Source: Clostridia bacterium
GTDB lineage: Bacteria > Bacillota > DULZ01
Direction: 5' to 3'
Assembly: GCA_012512955.1 (NCBI GenBank)
Contig: JAAZDD010000037.1
Location: 1 to 41,638, forward strand
Length of the DNA: 41,638 nucleotides
Below the pieces are notes generated by a model that was not told the DNA's origin, ran no database searches, and saw only the letters and a program-made list of their open reading frames with translations. How positions within the stretch are numbered: the first letter of the stretch is position 1; every line of letters begins with the position of its first letter. The position numbers and the translations under genes were made by a program. Positions 17,988 through 25,800 of the stretch are shown here, piece after piece.

Positions 17988-18000
17988 CGAAAAACCTCCT

Positions 18001-18873
18001 TTACAATATCTGCAATTCTTTGATAATACCTGGTACCTCATAGGGTAAGGTGGCCACATGGACTCCTGCAGATTTTAAGGCTTCAATTTTTCCCTGGTAG
18101 GTGCCTTTGCCCCGTTCAATAATGGCTCCGGCATGTCCCATCCGCTTGCCGGGTGGAGCACTCTTGCCGGCGATATAGGCCACTACCGGTTTGGTAATAT
18201 GTTCCTTAATATATTCAGCTGCTTCTTCCTCGCTGGAACCGCCAATCTCACCTACCAGCACAATCACTTTTGTATCCGGATCCTGTTCAAATTGTGCCAG
18301 CACTTCAATAAAGTTCAGTCCCACTATTCTGTCGCCGCCCATACCGACAACGGTACTGGTTCCTAAATTGGCATTGGACAAGTTACCTACTATTTCATAA
18401 CTTAAAGTGCCGCTTCGGGCTACGATGCCAACGGGACCGGGAATAAAGAATTGATTAGGCATGATGCCTATTTTACACTGCCCTGAGGAGACGATACCGA
18501 AAGTATTGGGACCGACAATGGTGGTGCCCCTTTTCTTGGCAAAAGCCATTATTTCCGCTGCATCATGCAATGGAATGTGCTCCGTAATACAAACTACCAG
18601 TTTCAGTCCGGCGTCGATAGCCTCCAGGGCAGCATCTTTGGCAAAGGCTGCCGGAATAAAGATAACTCCTGCATCTATTTGATGTTCCTTGGCTGCTGCA
18701 AATACACTGTCATAGACCGGTACTCCCTCAGCTTCCTGGCCTCCCTTGCCAGGAGACACGCCGGCGACAATTTTTGTTCCGTATTTCAGCATTTGCTGAG
18801 TATGAAAACGTCCCTGTTTTCCTGTGATTCCCTGGACTACTACTTTAGTATCGGAATTAACAAAGATAGCCAT
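18001..18873 (-). CDS. sucD: succinate-CoA ligase, alpha subunit
   Basis: 290-aa subunit with the CoA-binding N-terminal Rossmann domain ([23 protein letters not shown]) and the phosphorylated His region ([13 protein letters not shown]) near the C-terminus. It interconverts succinyl-CoA, phosphate and ADP with succinate, CoA and ATP, a substrate-level phosphorylation in the propionate-oxidising direction. It starts one base after the sucC stop codon, its ribosome binding site AGGTTA lying within the sucC end. Confidence 0.95.
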   Translation of the reverse strand: MAIFVNSDTKVVVQGITGKQGRFHTQQMLKYGTKIVAGVSPGKGGQEAEGVPVYDSVFAAAKEHQIDAGVIFIPAAFAKDAALEAIDAGLKLVVCITEHIPLHDAAEIMAFAKKRGTTIVGPNTFGIVSSGQCKIGIMPNQFFIPGPVGIVARSGTLSYEIVGNLSNANLGTSTVVGMGGDRIVGLNFIEVLAQFEQDPDTKVIVLVGEIGGSSEEEAAEYIKEHITKPVVAYIAGKSAPPGKRMGHAGAIIERGKGTYQGKIEALKSAGVHVATLPYEVPGIIKELQIL

Positions 18874-18874
18874 T

Positions 18875-19990
18875 TTAACCTACCATCCCTTTCGCTAAAG
18901 CTACAGTTTTCATGGCAGCCTCTTGCATCTGTTCGTAGGCAACAATCCCCTGTTCCTGTAAGAGTTTAACTCCTAATTCCTGATTGGTGCCTACCAGCCG
19001 GATGACCACCGGAACATCGATTTTTTTCTCACTGTTGACTTGCAGAAAAGCCTTGGCTACATCGTCACAGCGGGTAATACCCCCGAAAATATTGATAAAG
19101 ATCGCTTTGGGGTTGGTACTTAACAATAATTCCAGAGCCTGTGCCGTTTGTTCTACATTTGCTCCGCCTCCGGCATCCAAAAAGTTGGCCGGTGCCCCCC
19201 CGTAGTGGTTGATCACATCCAGGGTAGCCATGGTAATACCTGCACCGTTAGCCATGATGGCGATATCCCCGTCTAGCTGGACAAAGGATAAACCGATGGC
19301 ATGGGCTTTCTGTTCCGCTTCGTTTCTTTCTTCTACTCTCGGCAGATCCGGCTGGCGATACAGGGCTTCGTCGTCTATGGTAACCTTTGCATCGGCGGCG
19401 ATCAGTCGGTCTCCTGAGATGACCAAGGGGTTAATTTCTACCAGTTCACAGTCTTTTTCCCGGAAAAGACGGTATAATTTGACTAACATTTCCGAAAACT
19501 GCCGGCCAAGCTCACCGGTTAGGTTTAATCTACGGGCAACTTCCTTACAGAAATAGGGCTGGATTCCCACATGAAGATCAATGGGCATCTTTACCATATG
19601 TTCTTCAGGTACTTCTTCGATATCCATTCCACCGTATTGGGAGGCCAGTAAAATAGGCCCCCGCAGGGAACCTTCCATCACAATGGCAAGGTACAGCTCG
19701 TGTTCAATTTGTAGCTTTTCTTCTACCAAAACTTCGGTGGCGACCAATCCGTTAAACTCCTGGCCCAGGATGGCTTGAGCTGCTTCAACTGCTTCGGCTG
19801 GATTCCCGGCAAACTTAATACCCCCTGCCTTTCCTCTCTTGCCGGACAGGATTTGGGTTTTGATGACCACTTCTCCTAATTCTTCTGCTACCGGACCGGC
19901 CTGAAGGGCCTCCTGGATCACTTTTCCTTTCGGCGTTGGGATGCCGTACCGGCGGAAAAGATCTTTCCCCATGTACTCAAAAAGTTTCAC
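18875..19990 (-). CDS. sucC: succinate-CoA ligase (ADP-forming), beta subunit
   Basis: 371-aa ATP-grasp subunit. It starts with KLFEYMGKDLFRRYGIPTP, has nucleotide-binding VIKTQILSGKRGKAGG, and ends with the CoA-ligase motif GGITRCDDVAKAF. The first ATG in the track is 13 codons too early: GTG at 19990 has AGGAGG nine bases upstream and the N-terminus then matches the family. It is the first gene of the 12-gene operon. I see no convincing sigma-A promoter in the roughly 90 bases upstream. Confidence 0.94.
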   Translation of the reverse strand: MKLFEYMGKDLFRRYGIPTPKGKVIQEALQAGPVAEELGEVVIKTQILSGKRGKAGGIKFAGNPAEAVEAAQAILGQEFNGLVATEVLVEEKLQIEHELYLAIVMEGSLRGPILLASQYGGMDIEEVPEEHMVKMPIDLHVGIQPYFCKEVARRLNLTGELGRQFSEMLVKLYRLFREKDCELVEINPLVISGDRLIAADAKVTIDDEALYRQPDLPRVEERNEAEQKAHAIGLSFVQLDGDIAIMANGAGITMATLDVINHYGGAPANFLDAGGGANVEQTAQALELLLSTNPKAIFINIFGGITRCDDVAKAFLQVNSEKKIDVPVVIRLVGTNQELGVKLLQEQGIVAYEQMQEAAMKTVALAKGMVG

Positions 19991-20081
19991 TGACCGATTC
20001 CTCCTCATGAACATTCTGAGTATTGCCAATCTTGTTTCATGTGAGATAAGATTCTATTTTGGATAGGGAAATCCTGCAGAA

Positions 20082-20113
20082 TAAAAAAAAACATTATCAA
20101 GACAAGTCTTGAT
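20082..20113 (-). terminator. strong terminator after the NERD gene
   Basis: Minus-strand hairpin ATCAAGAC/GTCTTGAT followed by AATG and nine T residues. The restored stop codon of the NERD gene lies inside the stem. It insulates the sucC operon from upstream transcription. Confidence 0.85.
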
Positions 20114-20941
20114 GATGTTCAATAAAGCATAAGGCAATTCTTTTTATGGTATCCGGTGTCAATGCGGTATCCGTTGGGAGAGATTTGATATATTCGTTTA
20201 ATTTATCTTTTTTCAAAACGGTAAGATGGGGGTCCTGGCCTTCGATTATAGTTCGACTGTTGCCATGACTACGATACTGTAAATGGGTATGGAAAATTCC
20301 GGAAAATGTTCTTTTAGGAAACTTTGGAGAATGATTTCATGTCGCCGGATCTGTGGTAAGGGACTGTCCATTCCTTCACGAACAATCTTATTTTGAGCCG
20401 CTTTTAGTACGGTCCAGTCTCCTTTTTCATCTATTAAAACAGCACCGTTGATGGTTTTTGTTTCCACATGGATTACTCCCGGCGGACCAATGACAAGATG
20501 ATCCAGTTGCTGGGTCTCGAAATCCTCCGTGGGCAAATAAATATTGTTTAAAGAAACGAAGTTTTTGGGTAACCAACCCAGAATATAGGCTACCTCCCTT
20601 TCTCCTTTCAGACCGGCTTCTAATTTATTTTTTTCTTTATGTAAAATAGCTAGTTGTCTTTGTAATTGGCTTTGCATTTCCTCTCTGTTCGGCTGGTATA
20701 AAACCAGATAAGCACAGGTAAACAAAAGAGAGAAAAACAGGGCCCCGGTAATGGCAATAGAAAAATCAATTAAGCCGTCAGATACGATTGCCAGTACAAG
20801 GAAGATTGCTGTAGTTGGCAAAGCAACTACCATATATATAAAAGGGAATTCTTTTTGATTTTTGATAGCGTCCAGTTCCTGTTGGTAATACTCTATTTTA
20901 GCATTGATATTCTCCAAAGGATTTTCCGGCAATTTCTGCAT
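20097..20941 (-). pseudogene. NERD-domain membrane protein, frameshifted near its 3' end
   Basis: The N-terminal part has a coiled-coil-like helix, then two adjacent membrane segments (about residues 32-55 and 58-85), another charged helix, and a NERD domain (GEREVAYILGWLP, QLDHLVIGPPGVIHVETKT). NERD is a nuclease-related domain of unknown cellular role, here probably cytosolic and membrane-anchored. The track ORF ends at 20246 after VVMATVEL. In the next frame the sequence goes on with IEGQDPHLTVLKKDKLNEYI and ends at 20097, inside the terminator. That continuation is what NERD proteins normally carry after this strand, so one base appears to be missing near 20246. Full length would be 281 aa. 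ATG has AAGGAG nine bases upstream, 26 bp after the DUF3786 gene. Confidence 0.8.
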
Positions 20942-20967
20942 GCCAATTACTCCTTTTTGGCAACTGA

Positions 20968-21585
20968 TTATTTTTCAGGTAAATTGGCAATTAATTGCTC
21001 AATTAAGTACTCCCCCAAAACAGCGTAATCTTCGGTAGCTAAAAAGCAGTTCGCATTATGATCAAACAAGATATTGCCTGATGGGGGAAACTCCTCATCC
21101 CCTTTCCAGCAGACTAAACCTAGGGGAATATAGGGAAAAAGGTGAAACTTAAAGGCCATGTCGCCGCCGGTTATTTTTTCACCGCTCAGCTTCTGACAGG
21201 CATGGACCAGTGGTTTTAAGTCGGGATTATTTCGAAGTTTACCGAATAGCCTGCCGGTTGTTCTGTTTTGAAAGGGAGTTTGGTAAACAGTTCCTCCTGG
21301 TATTTCTTTAAAAGAGACCCAGATTCCTGTTGGCGGTACCGGTTTTGCCAAAAGGTAATGAAGTGTTAATAAAGCAAATTTGGGAATAGCTTTAACAGTA
21401 TGGTCTTTATGAACATTGCCTTCGGGGAAGGAGACTGTGTATTGCTCTCCCAAAGAGGTAAAAGAAAAATGCCGGTTTTTTTCATCCCATTCAACTCCGG
21501 CCTGGTGAGCCAGCATTGCCGGATCAGCCTCTTGCAGCTGTTTCTTGGCTTTGGCAAAAGCTGCTGCATAACCTGCCTGAACCAA
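20968..21585 (-). CDS. DUF3786 protein
   Basis: 205-aa soluble protein resembling DUF3786, a family of unknown function that I associate with anaerobes having corrinoid/CODH metabolism. Visible signatures: LLTLHYLLAKPVPPTG, WVSFKEIPGG and ITGGDMAFKFHLFPYIPL. No metal-binding cysteine cluster is evident. It starts with TTG at 21585, preceded by GAGGCGGTG. The frameshifted NERD gene follows 26 bp later, and both probably end at the terminator near 20082-20113. Confidence 0.7.
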   Translation of the reverse strand: MVQAGYAAAFAKAKKQLQEADPAMLAHQAGVEWDEKNRHFSFTSLGEQYTVSFPEGNVHKDHTVKAIPKFALLTLHYLLAKPVPPTGIWVSFKEIPGGTVYQTPFQNRTTGRLFGKLRNNPDLKPLVHACQKLSGEKITGGDMAFKFHLFPYIPLGLVCWKGDEEFPPSGNILFDHNANCFLATEDYAVLGEYLIEQLIANLPEK

Positions 21586-21652
21586 AGTATCACCGCCTCA
21601 ATGTTGATTGTTAATAAAATGATAGCTTATGAGCAATAATTTAGCAACCAAA

Positions 21653-21679
21653 GAAAAAGCCTAGCAGCCGGTGCTAGGC
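21653..21679 (-). terminator. terminator of the 44-aa gene
   Basis: Minus-strand stem GCCTAGCA/TGCTAGGC with a 5-base loop, followed by TTTTTC. The TAG stop of the small gene forms part of the stem. Confidence 0.85.
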
Positions 21680-21808
21680 AGATTGCTCATGCAGGTAAGT
21701 AATAATGTAGTTTTTGTCGTGTTCAAGATATTTGTTTAAATCCGAACCACTAGCCAGGAACAAGTACTCCACTTCTTCACCGTTACTCCAGGTAACCAGG
21801 TAGTCCAT
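21674..21808 (-). CDS. orphan 44-aa protein
   Basis: Too short for the ORF track but well supported as a gene: ATG at 21808 with GGAGG seven bases upstream, a sigma-A-like promoter 44 bases further up, and a strong terminator that includes its TAG stop. The product begins MDYLVTWSNGEEVEYLFLAS and ends in ITYLHEQSA. It is acidic, with several aromatic residues and no Cys or transmembrane segment. I do not recognise a family. It is a monocistronic unit between the DUF3786 gene and tRNA-Arg. Confidence 0.7.
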   Translation of the reverse strand: MDYLVTWSNGEEVEYLFLASGSDLNKYLEHDKNYIITYLHEQSA

Positions 21809-21851
21809 GGGAAGTCCTCCTTAGTATTTTGTATACAGTGTTCCTAATCTG

Positions 21852-21880
21852 ATTTTACTAGACATTTATATTTCAGGCAA
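21852..21880 (-). promoter_or_regulatory. sigma-A-like promoter of the 44-aa gene
   Basis: TTGCCT and TAAAAT with a 17-base spacer on the minus strand, 44 bases before the start codon of the small gene. Confidence 0.45.
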
Positions 21881-21913
21881 GGTAGAGGTGGGCCGAGGGG
21901 AAAAATATTGGCT

Positions 21914-21942
21914 TTGACATTGGCGAAAGAATGAGTTATAAT
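21914..21942 (+). promoter_or_regulatory. consensus sigma-A promoter of tRNA-Arg
   Basis: Perfect TTGACA and TATAAT hexamers with a 17-base spacer, ending 13 bases before the mature tRNA. Confidence 0.9.
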
Positions 21943-21955
21943 TAAGTCTGCAGTT

Positions 21956-22032
21956 GCGCCCGTAGCTCAGCAGGATAGAGTAACGGAATCCGAGTCCGGA
22001 GGTCACAGGTTCGAATCCTGTCGGGCGCGCCA
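21956..22032 (+). tRNA. tRNA-Arg (anticodon CCG)
   Basis: 77 bases with acceptor stem GCGCCCG/CGGGCGC, D arm, anticodon loop ATCCGAG (anticodon CCG, reading CGG), T arm with GGTTCGAATCC and an encoded CCA end. It has its own consensus promoter and its own terminator. Confidence 0.95.
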
Positions 22033-22044
22033 TAAAGACAACAA

Positions 22045-22077
22045 ACGACCGGTTAGCGGATGCCCGGTCGTTTTTTT
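22045..22077 (+). terminator. tRNA-Arg terminator
   Basis: ACGACCGG/CCGGTCGT stem followed by seven T residues, 13 bases after the tRNA. In the other direction it lies shortly beyond the Cys-rich mini-protein gene. Confidence 0.9.
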
Positions 22078-22090
22078 AGTTCAACAGTTT

Positions 22091-22288
22091 TTATTTATAT
22101 CTGGGATTGTCACATTCTACCATACCTTCAAAACATTCGTTGCAAATGAATTCGCCACAAGTGGGACAAGGTCGTAAATTAGATTTATGTAAGTCGAGAC
22201 AATCATAGCAGTAATAGTTGTCACAATGGCGGCAGACAACACCTTCCACATGTTTAGCTTTGCAAGTATCGCAAATGGGAATTTTCAT
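22091..22288 (-). CDS. small Cys-rich zinc-binding protein, 65 aa
   Basis: The protein has eleven cysteines in repeated CxxC pairs (CDTC, CRHC, CYDC, CPTC, CNEC) plus histidines, as in treble-clef/B-box-like zinc ribbons; two to three Zn sites are likely. No catalytic domain is present. The track's start is seven codons too early; ATG at 22288 has GGAGG six bases upstream. A promoter with TTTACA/TATAAA lies just upstream, so it is transcribed alone. Function unknown; protein-protein or nucleic-acid binding would be typical. Confidence 0.75.
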   Translation of the reverse strand: MKIPICDTCKAKHVEGVVCRHCDNYYCYDCLDLHKSNLRPCPTCGEFICNECFEGMVECDNPRYK

Positions 22289-22326
22289 TGGAAACCTCCT
22301 GTATTGCATTTCTTCCCTTCACCCAT

Positions 22327-22354
22327 TTTATAACATAAAGCTTTTGGTTGTAAA
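22327..22354 (-). promoter_or_regulatory. sigma-A-like promoter of the Cys-rich gene
   Basis: TTTACA and TATAAA on the minus strand with a 16-base spacer. It abuts the T tract of the pduL terminator. Confidence 0.45.
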
Positions 22355-22380
22355 TAATAAATCCCGGCCTAGGGCCGGGG
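22355..22380 (-). terminator. pduL terminator
   Basis: Minus-strand stem CCCCGGCC/GGCCGGGA with a 3-base loop, followed by TTTATTATTT, five bases beyond the pduL stop codon. Confidence 0.8.
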
Positions 22381-22385
22381 AATAT

Positions 22386-22994
22386 TTATCCAACCAGACA
22401 AAGGGTTTGGTTTTTGTTGATCATAGTCACTTTATCGCCATTGTTGAGCCAGGCACTGTTAGCTTCATCCACGTCCAAATGGAGTTCCAGGGCAAAATTT
22501 TTGTTAACCCTGACCAGAACATTATTAAAGACCAGCCCTCTTTCTCCGTCTACCAAGATACTAACCCGGTCTTTATCATGTAAACCATACTGGCCGGCTT
22601 CAACCGGCGTCATGTGAATATGTCTGGCGGCAATGATTACTCCGGAGTTGAGAGACACCATTCCCTTAGGTCCCACCAATACGCAGCCAGAGGTACCCTC
22701 GTGATCTCCCGAATCTCTGATTGGAGCTTTAAGTCCCAGCTTAAAGGCGTCAGTCCGGGAGATTTCCACTTGGGTTTTCTTGCGCACCGGTCCTAAAACT
22801 CTAACGTTTTCAATGATACCTTTGGTACCGACTACTGATACAACTTCTTTGCAGGCATACTGACCTGGCTGCCTTAAATCCTTCCAAATAGTTAATTCAT
22901 AACCCGGTCCGAATAGTTGTTCAAGATGCTCTTGGGAAAGGTGCACATGCCTATTGGATACTCCGACAGGAATCTCTAGCATTCCGGTGTTCAT
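22386..22994 (-). CDS. pduL: PduL-type phosphate acyltransferase
   Basis: 202-aa phosphotransacylase that exchanges CoA and phosphate on acetyl- or propionyl-CoA. It has two PduL domains: SNRHVHLS near residue 13 and ARHIHMTP at about 123 carry the zinc-binding histidines. In acetogens such as Moorella, PduL replaces the classical Pta in making acetyl phosphate. No microcompartment-targeting extension is present: the N-terminus is short, so it is probably cytosolic. It is monocistronic, with its own promoter and terminator and AGGAGG seven bases before the ATG. Acetate kinase is not in the window. It links the acetyl-CoA made by the acs operon to ATP formation. Confidence 0.9.
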   Translation of the reverse strand: MNTGMLEIPVGVSNRHVHLSQEHLEQLFGPGYELTIWKDLRQPGQYACKEVVSVVGTKGIIENVRVLGPVRKKTQVEISRTDAFKLGLKAPIRDSGDHEGTSGCVLVGPKGMVSLNSGVIIAARHIHMTPVEAGQYGLHDKDRVSILVDGERGLVFNNVLVRVNKNFALELHLDVDEANSAWLNNGDKVTMINKNQTLCLVG

Positions 22995-23072
22995 AATTAA
23001 CCTCCTCTCAGCTGCCGACGGTTCAACTTTGAATTACTACCGTTTACCGGGCAAATTATTCCGTTCACTGTT

Positions 23073-23101
23073 ATTATACTACCGATTGATGGAAGAAGCA
23101 A
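23073..23101 (-). promoter_or_regulatory. sigma-A-like promoter of pduL
   Basis: TTGCTT and a perfect TATAAT with a 17-base spacer on the minus strand, about 80 bases before the pduL start codon. Confidence 0.6.
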
Positions 23102-23125
23102 CTGAAAGTATAAAAATAATTTATG

Positions 23126-23884
23126 TTATTCAAGGGAATGTTCCTTGGATTTTAAATACCTGATGTCCTGAATACTGGCCAACCGGTAAACCCGGCATAA
23201 TTGAAGAATGCGTGAGGTGGTTCTTTCGCCCAAATAGGTGTCCAGTTCCGCTAAACTTAGGTTCGTTGTGATCACCACAGGCAGTTGGTAATTGGCACGG
23301 TAATTGAGAATGGAGTAGATTTTATTTACTGTCCATTCTGTATAGTTGTGAACACCCAGATCGTCCAAGATCAACAATTCTACAGTTCTGGCTCCTTCCA
23401 GAATGGTGGTTTCGTCCACCGGATTTGGGTTATGCCGGTGGTAGGTGGCCTTTATTTCATCTAACAAATCCGGCACTACGGTAAACAGGACCTGTCTTCC
23501 CCTAACCAATACATAATTGGCAATGGCGCCGGCCAGGAAAGTCTTGCCACTGCCTACCGGACCGGTAAAAACCAGTCCCGGACCATGATAATTTCCGGCA
23601 GCGAAAGCTGAGGCGAATTTTTTGGCGGCATCCAAGGCTTTTTGGGCATTTTCATAATAGGTAAATCCTAGCTCTTTATCCATGACTTTTGGATAATAGG
23701 CAAAAGAAAAATCCTCAAAAGAACAGCGCTGCTGGAGGCGACCCAGGTTGGCGTGTCGAACCAATGCTTTTAAGCTGCGCTGTTTGGAACAGGAACAACG
23801 GTGAGCAACTTCATCTTTAATCACGAAGCCTCTACCGTGGCATATGTTGCACTTGATTCCTTCATTAGGATCGTTTTTCAGCAT
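23126..23884 (-). CDS. DnaC/DnaI-type helicase-loader ATPase
   Basis: 252-aa AAA+ protein. An N-terminal zinc-finger-like segment (CNICHGRG and CSCSKQ) precedes the ATPase domain with Walker A GPVGSGKT at about 106 and Walker B ELLILDDLGVHN, then sensor VVITTNLS. This layout fits the Firmicute DnaI/DnaC helicase loader rather than an IS21 IstB, which lacks the zinc finger and would sit by a transposase. The pairing with a DnaD-domain gene 14 bp upstream supports a primosome role. A weak hairpin (CAAGG/CCTTG) overlaps the stop codon. Confidence 0.85.
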   Translation of the reverse strand: MLKNDPNEGIKCNICHGRGFVIKDEVAHRCSCSKQRSLKALVRHANLGRLQQRCSFEDFSFAYYPKVMDKELGFTYYENAQKALDAAKKFASAFAAGNYHGPGLVFTGPVGSGKTFLAGAIANYVLVRGRQVLFTVVPDLLDEIKATYHRHNPNPVDETTILEGARTVELLILDDLGVHNYTEWTVNKIYSILNYRANYQLPVVITTNLSLAELDTYLGERTTSRILQLCRVYRLASIQDIRYLKSKEHSLE

Positions 23885-23898
23885 GGTATCTACTTCCT

Positions 23899-24663
23899 TT
23901 AACTCATATAGACATCTTTGTATTTGTCTATTTTTTTCTTAATTTCCTCTTCTTTTCGTCCAGGTCCTTTGTAAAGACCTTTTTGGGCCTGCTGGCGGGC
24001 TTGGAACTGCTGTTCGTATCTTTCTACTTCTTCCAAAGTGGTTATATTGTGTTTGGACCAATCGGCAAGAATGGAATCGATATATTTCAGGTTTTTTATT
24101 CCCCTAAGGCTGGCTTTTCGTAAAGCTTCCATTACTAACTCCGGGGAATATTTGTCCTCATCGCACCATTCCAGTATTTGATTGCTTTCAAAGGGCGAAA
24201 GCAAGCGACCGAATTCTTCCTCAAATGTTTGGAACAGGGATTGGGCTACTTCTGCAGACAATTGGGAACCGGATTGCTTCTCTTGTTCCAACTGTTGTGC
24301 CTTTAGCAAGGCCCAAACCTCCATTAACTGGTCAAACAAACCGGCAAAAGAGAAACGATCTACCCATCTCTGTTGGTTGGGTTCGAAAATATGTTCAACC
24401 GAAATGATTTTCTTTTCAATCAGTCCCGCAAGCAAATCTTGGATTTCCTCTGCCGGGGTGGTCATGTAATCTGAAAGGTCTTTGGGAGTTGGATAGCGAT
24501 TGTCTTCTTCTTGCTGAAAACGCCATAAATGGATTAGTAATACCAGTTCGGTTTCATTGAGCCCTAATTTCTTATAACTGCTGAGAAGCAGATTGGGCAG
24601 GCTAATGGTTCCGTTGACGAAAAGTTCCGAAGTAAACTTAACGTAAAGACTGTACTCTGCCAT
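23899..24663 (-). CDS. DnaD-domain primosome-type protein
   Basis: 254-aa protein with an N-terminal winged-helix DDBH1-like part (GLNETELVLLIHLWRF, PTPKDLSDYM) and a C-terminal DnaD/DDBH2 domain (FEEEFGRLLSPFESNQILEW and ALRKASLRGIKNLKYIDSIL), ending in a Lys-rich tail. DnaD-type proteins load the helicase with DnaI at replication restart or origin. ATG is preceded by GGAGGG; a TACAAT -10 element lies about 30 bases upstream with a poor -35. It forms an operon with the DnaI-like gene. A phage origin for the pair is possible, but no other phage gene is near. Confidence 0.85.
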   Translation of the reverse strand: MAEYSLYVKFTSELFVNGTISLPNLLLSSYKKLGLNETELVLLIHLWRFQQEEDNRYPTPKDLSDYMTTPAEEIQDLLAGLIEKKIISVEHIFEPNQQRWVDRFSFAGLFDQLMEVWALLKAQQLEQEKQSGSQLSAEVAQSLFQTFEEEFGRLLSPFESNQILEWCDEDKYSPELVMEALRKASLRGIKNLKYIDSILADWSKHNITTLEEVERYEQQFQARQQAQKGLYKGPGRKEEEIKKKIDKYKDVYMS

Positions 24664-24929
24664 GCCTCACCCTCCGTCATCGACTTTTTTCCATTGTAAC
24701 ATTTTTGGCATCGGTCTGCAGCTTATTTCCTTCGGATAGGGGGAACCGGTCCAGTTTCTTTTACTGCTGACTTAATGCCTATTTTGGTTTTCTGGGAAAT
24801 TCTTAGGTAATACTATATATAATTGATATGGGACATCAAGCTAAATTGTTTAAATTTTCATCCATTTAGTGGCATTGTGTATTATAATAAAGAAATATAT
24901 AATGACCGAATTCGGTGGAGGTTTAATCA

Positions 24930-25772
24930 ATGCGAGTTATTGCTTTAGTTGGACCCAGCGGAACCGGCAAGAGTCACCGGGCTTTAGTAGTCGCCCATGA
25001 TTACGGAGCGGAAGTATTGATCGACGATGGGCTTCTCATTAAAGATCATAATATCTTGGCAGGTATTTCCGCCAAGAAACAAGCAACAGCTATCGGAGCC
25101 ATCAAGGCAGCACTCTTTACCGATCAGGAACATGCTGAACAGGTTAAACAGGAGTTGGCTCGAATTGCTCCCAATTGCCTGCTGGTTTTGGGTACATCCC
25201 GGGAAATGGTGGACAGGATTGCAGCAAGATTGGAGTTGCCTAAGCCCGATTTGTATCTAAGTATTGAGGATGTGGCGACTCAGAGAGAGATCAGACAGGC
25301 TCAGCGAATCCGCCAGCATTTTGGCAAACATGTAATACCTGCTCCTACTGTAGCAGTTAAGCCCAGGTTGTCAGGCGTGTTAACTGATCCACTCCATGTC
25401 CAGTTCCCCAAAAAACATCAGGTTGGACGAAACAGTCGATTTTGGGTGAGTCAATCGGTGGTACGGCCTACCTTTAATTATTACGGTAAGTTTTACATTG
25501 CCAATACCGCCATTCAGGAAATCATCAAAGGAGTGGCCCAGGATTTCCCTGAGGTAAATAAGGTACAGCATATTCTCATTGAAAATGTGACACAGGGTAC
25601 TGTGATCAGCATGGATTTAACGGTATGTTACGGAAAGCCTCTTCCTCCTTTATTAAGGGCCCTTCAAAACCGGGTAAAAGAAGTATTGGAACATATGACC
25701 GCTTTACATATTTGCCAGGTGAATATTTTTGTGATGAAGCTACTTGTACAGGAAACTACGCCAAAAAAATAG
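24930..25772 (+). CDS. P-loop protein with C-terminal Asp23/Gls24-like domain
   Basis: 280-aa protein. The N-terminal nucleotide-binding domain has Walker A VGPSGTGKS at residue 7 and a further conserved DDGLLIKDHNI. The C-terminal portion (about 190-270: FYIANTAIQEIIKGVAQDFPEVNKV, then a conserved beta strand ENVTQGTVISMDLTVCYG) resembles Asp23/Gls24 alkaline-shock proteins. Such fusions occur in Clostridia but I know of no assigned function. It is the only plus-strand gene in this part, monocistronic, with a TATAAT-like -10 32 bases before the start codon and GGAGG nine bases before the ATG. Confidence 0.7.
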   Translation: MRVIALVGPSGTGKSHRALVVAHDYGAEVLIDDGLLIKDHNILAGISAKKQATAIGAIKAALFTDQEHAEQVKQELARIAPNCLLVLGTSREMVDRIAARLELPKPDLYLSIEDVATQREIRQAQRIRQHFGKHVIPAPTVAVKPRLSGVLTDPLHVQFPKKHQVGRNSRFWVSQSVVRPTFNYYGKFYIANTAIQEIIKGVAQDFPEVNKVQHILIENVTQGTVISMDLTVCYGKPLPPLLRALQNRVKEVLEHMTALHICQVNIFVMKLLVQETTPKK

Positions 25773-25791
25773 CCCTTTGTGGGGACAAAGG
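25764..25791 (-). terminator. terminator of the beta-CASP nuclease gene
   Basis: Minus-strand stem CCTTTGT/ACAAAGG, loop CCCC, then GGCTATTTTTTT. It overlaps the end of the convergent P-loop/Asp23-like gene, which it probably also terminates weakly. Confidence 0.75.
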
Positions 25792-25800
25792 ACCGGTTTC

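Noticed and set aside
23126-24663. DnaI/DnaD pair as a prophage or IS21 remnant
   Set aside because: No transposase, integrase, terminal repeats or other phage genes are near, and the N-terminal zinc finger is that of a helicase loader rather than IstB.
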